Part shown: positions 21,402 to 21,604 of the stretch, piece after piece
How positions within the stretch are numbered: the stretch's first letter is position 1
How the letters are laid out: every line of letters begins with the position of its first letter
Origin: CBDTTW01 sp965363675
GTDB taxonomy: Bacteria > Bacteroidota > Rhodothermia > Rhodothermales > DASSAV01
Assembly (NCBI GenBank): GCA_965363675.1
Contig: CBDTTW010000031.1
Location: 1-21,604 of the forward strand
DNA: 21,604 bases
Direction: 5' to 3'
Translations under genes and position numbers: made by a program
The notes under the pieces: generated by a model
What the model saw: the letters and a program-made list of their open reading frames with translations, nothing else
What the model was told of the DNA's origin: nothing
The model's database searches: none

Positions 21402-21604
21402 ATGGTCGTTGTGATGCAACCCGGGGCGGAGGAGCCTCAAATTCAGGCCGTCATCGAGCGGCTCAACGCTTTTGGCTTCGACGTGCACCGCTCCAGCGGC
21501 ATCCACCAGACGGTGCTCGGCGCCATCGGCGTCAAGCCGGACTTCGACACGCGCCGCATCAAGGTGCTCGAAGGCGTGGCGGACGTGTACCGCGTCACCG
21601 AGCC
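21402..21604 (+). CDS. 3-deoxy-7-phosphoheptulonate (DAHP) synthase, N-terminal part (3' end outside window)
   Basis: The first 67 residues of a protein that runs off the window. MVVVMQPGAEEPQIQAVIER, GFDVHRSSGIHQTVLGAIG and the closing VLEGVADVYRVTEP match the ferredoxin-like regulatory domain at the start of AroF-type (class Iβ) DAHP synthases, typically M-[IV]-V-V-M-K-P-x-A, then H-x-S-x-G-x-x-x-T-V-[LI]-G. The enzyme condenses phosphoenolpyruvate with erythrose-4-phosphate, the first step of the shikimate pathway. The catalytic barrel is not in view, so the family call rests on the small domain. The frame has no stop. It stands behind the lptB terminator with its own promoter candidate. 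Confidence 0.82.
   Translation, partial: MVVVMQPGAEEPQIQAVIERLNAFGFDVHRSSGIHQTVLGAIGVKPDFDTRRIKVLEGVADVYRVTE

Overview
The window is about 21.6 kb of very GC-rich DNA that is densely coding on both strands, with no rRNA, tRNA, CRISPR array or insertion sequence that I can recognise. The gene content points to a Gram-negative aerobic or respiring bacterium of the Bacteroidota/Rhodothermota type, most likely a Rhodothermales relative. The reasons are a menaquinone gene (menE), a large OstA-like LptA, 3-keto-disaccharide hydrolase (DUF1080) and sulfatase genes, frequent absence of Shine-Dalgarno sites, and several promoter candidates that fit the Bacteroidota -33/-7 pattern better than TTGACA/TATAAT. 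The taxonomic call is an inference from composition and families.

Layout. Positions 1-433 hold the 3' end of menE. Positions 528-6393 are a run of mostly small plus-strand genes of stress or housekeeping type: a 71-aa orphan, a ChaB-family protein, a lipoprotein sulfatase, a BON-domain protein with a charged repetitive head, a BON/SRPBCC membrane protein whose reading frame is broken, a paired-CBS protein, a lone receiver-domain protein and a secreted Dabb-domain protein. Positions 6436-9197, on the minus strand, hold a secreted SGNH esterase and a secreted two-domain DUF1080 protein; with the sulfatase they suggest breakdown of decorated glycans outside the cytoplasm. Positions 9379-10766 carry the beta subunit and a gamma-like small subunit of a sodium-pumping decarboxylase without the carboxyltransferase subunit, closed by a strong terminator.

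Positions 10996-13817 hold three consecutive plus-strand genes that I regard as the most novel part. Each starts with a hydrophobic helix and looks like a minor pilin (PilV-, PilW- and PilX-like in that order), yet none has a convincing prepilin peptidase cleavage motif; the third carries a large unusual passenger. Positions 13896-17352, on the minus strand, hold a type II NADH dehydrogenase and a complete partner-switching module: a STAS antagonist, an RsbW-like kinase and a receiver-PP2C phosphatase. A sigma factor target is not present.

Positions 17641-21269 hold a B3/4-domain protein followed by the lipopolysaccharide transport set lptC-lptA-lptB, in which the last three genes overlap by ATGA and are evidently co-translated. 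The window ends in the first 67 codons of a DAHP synthase gene, the entry enzyme of aromatic amino acid synthesis.
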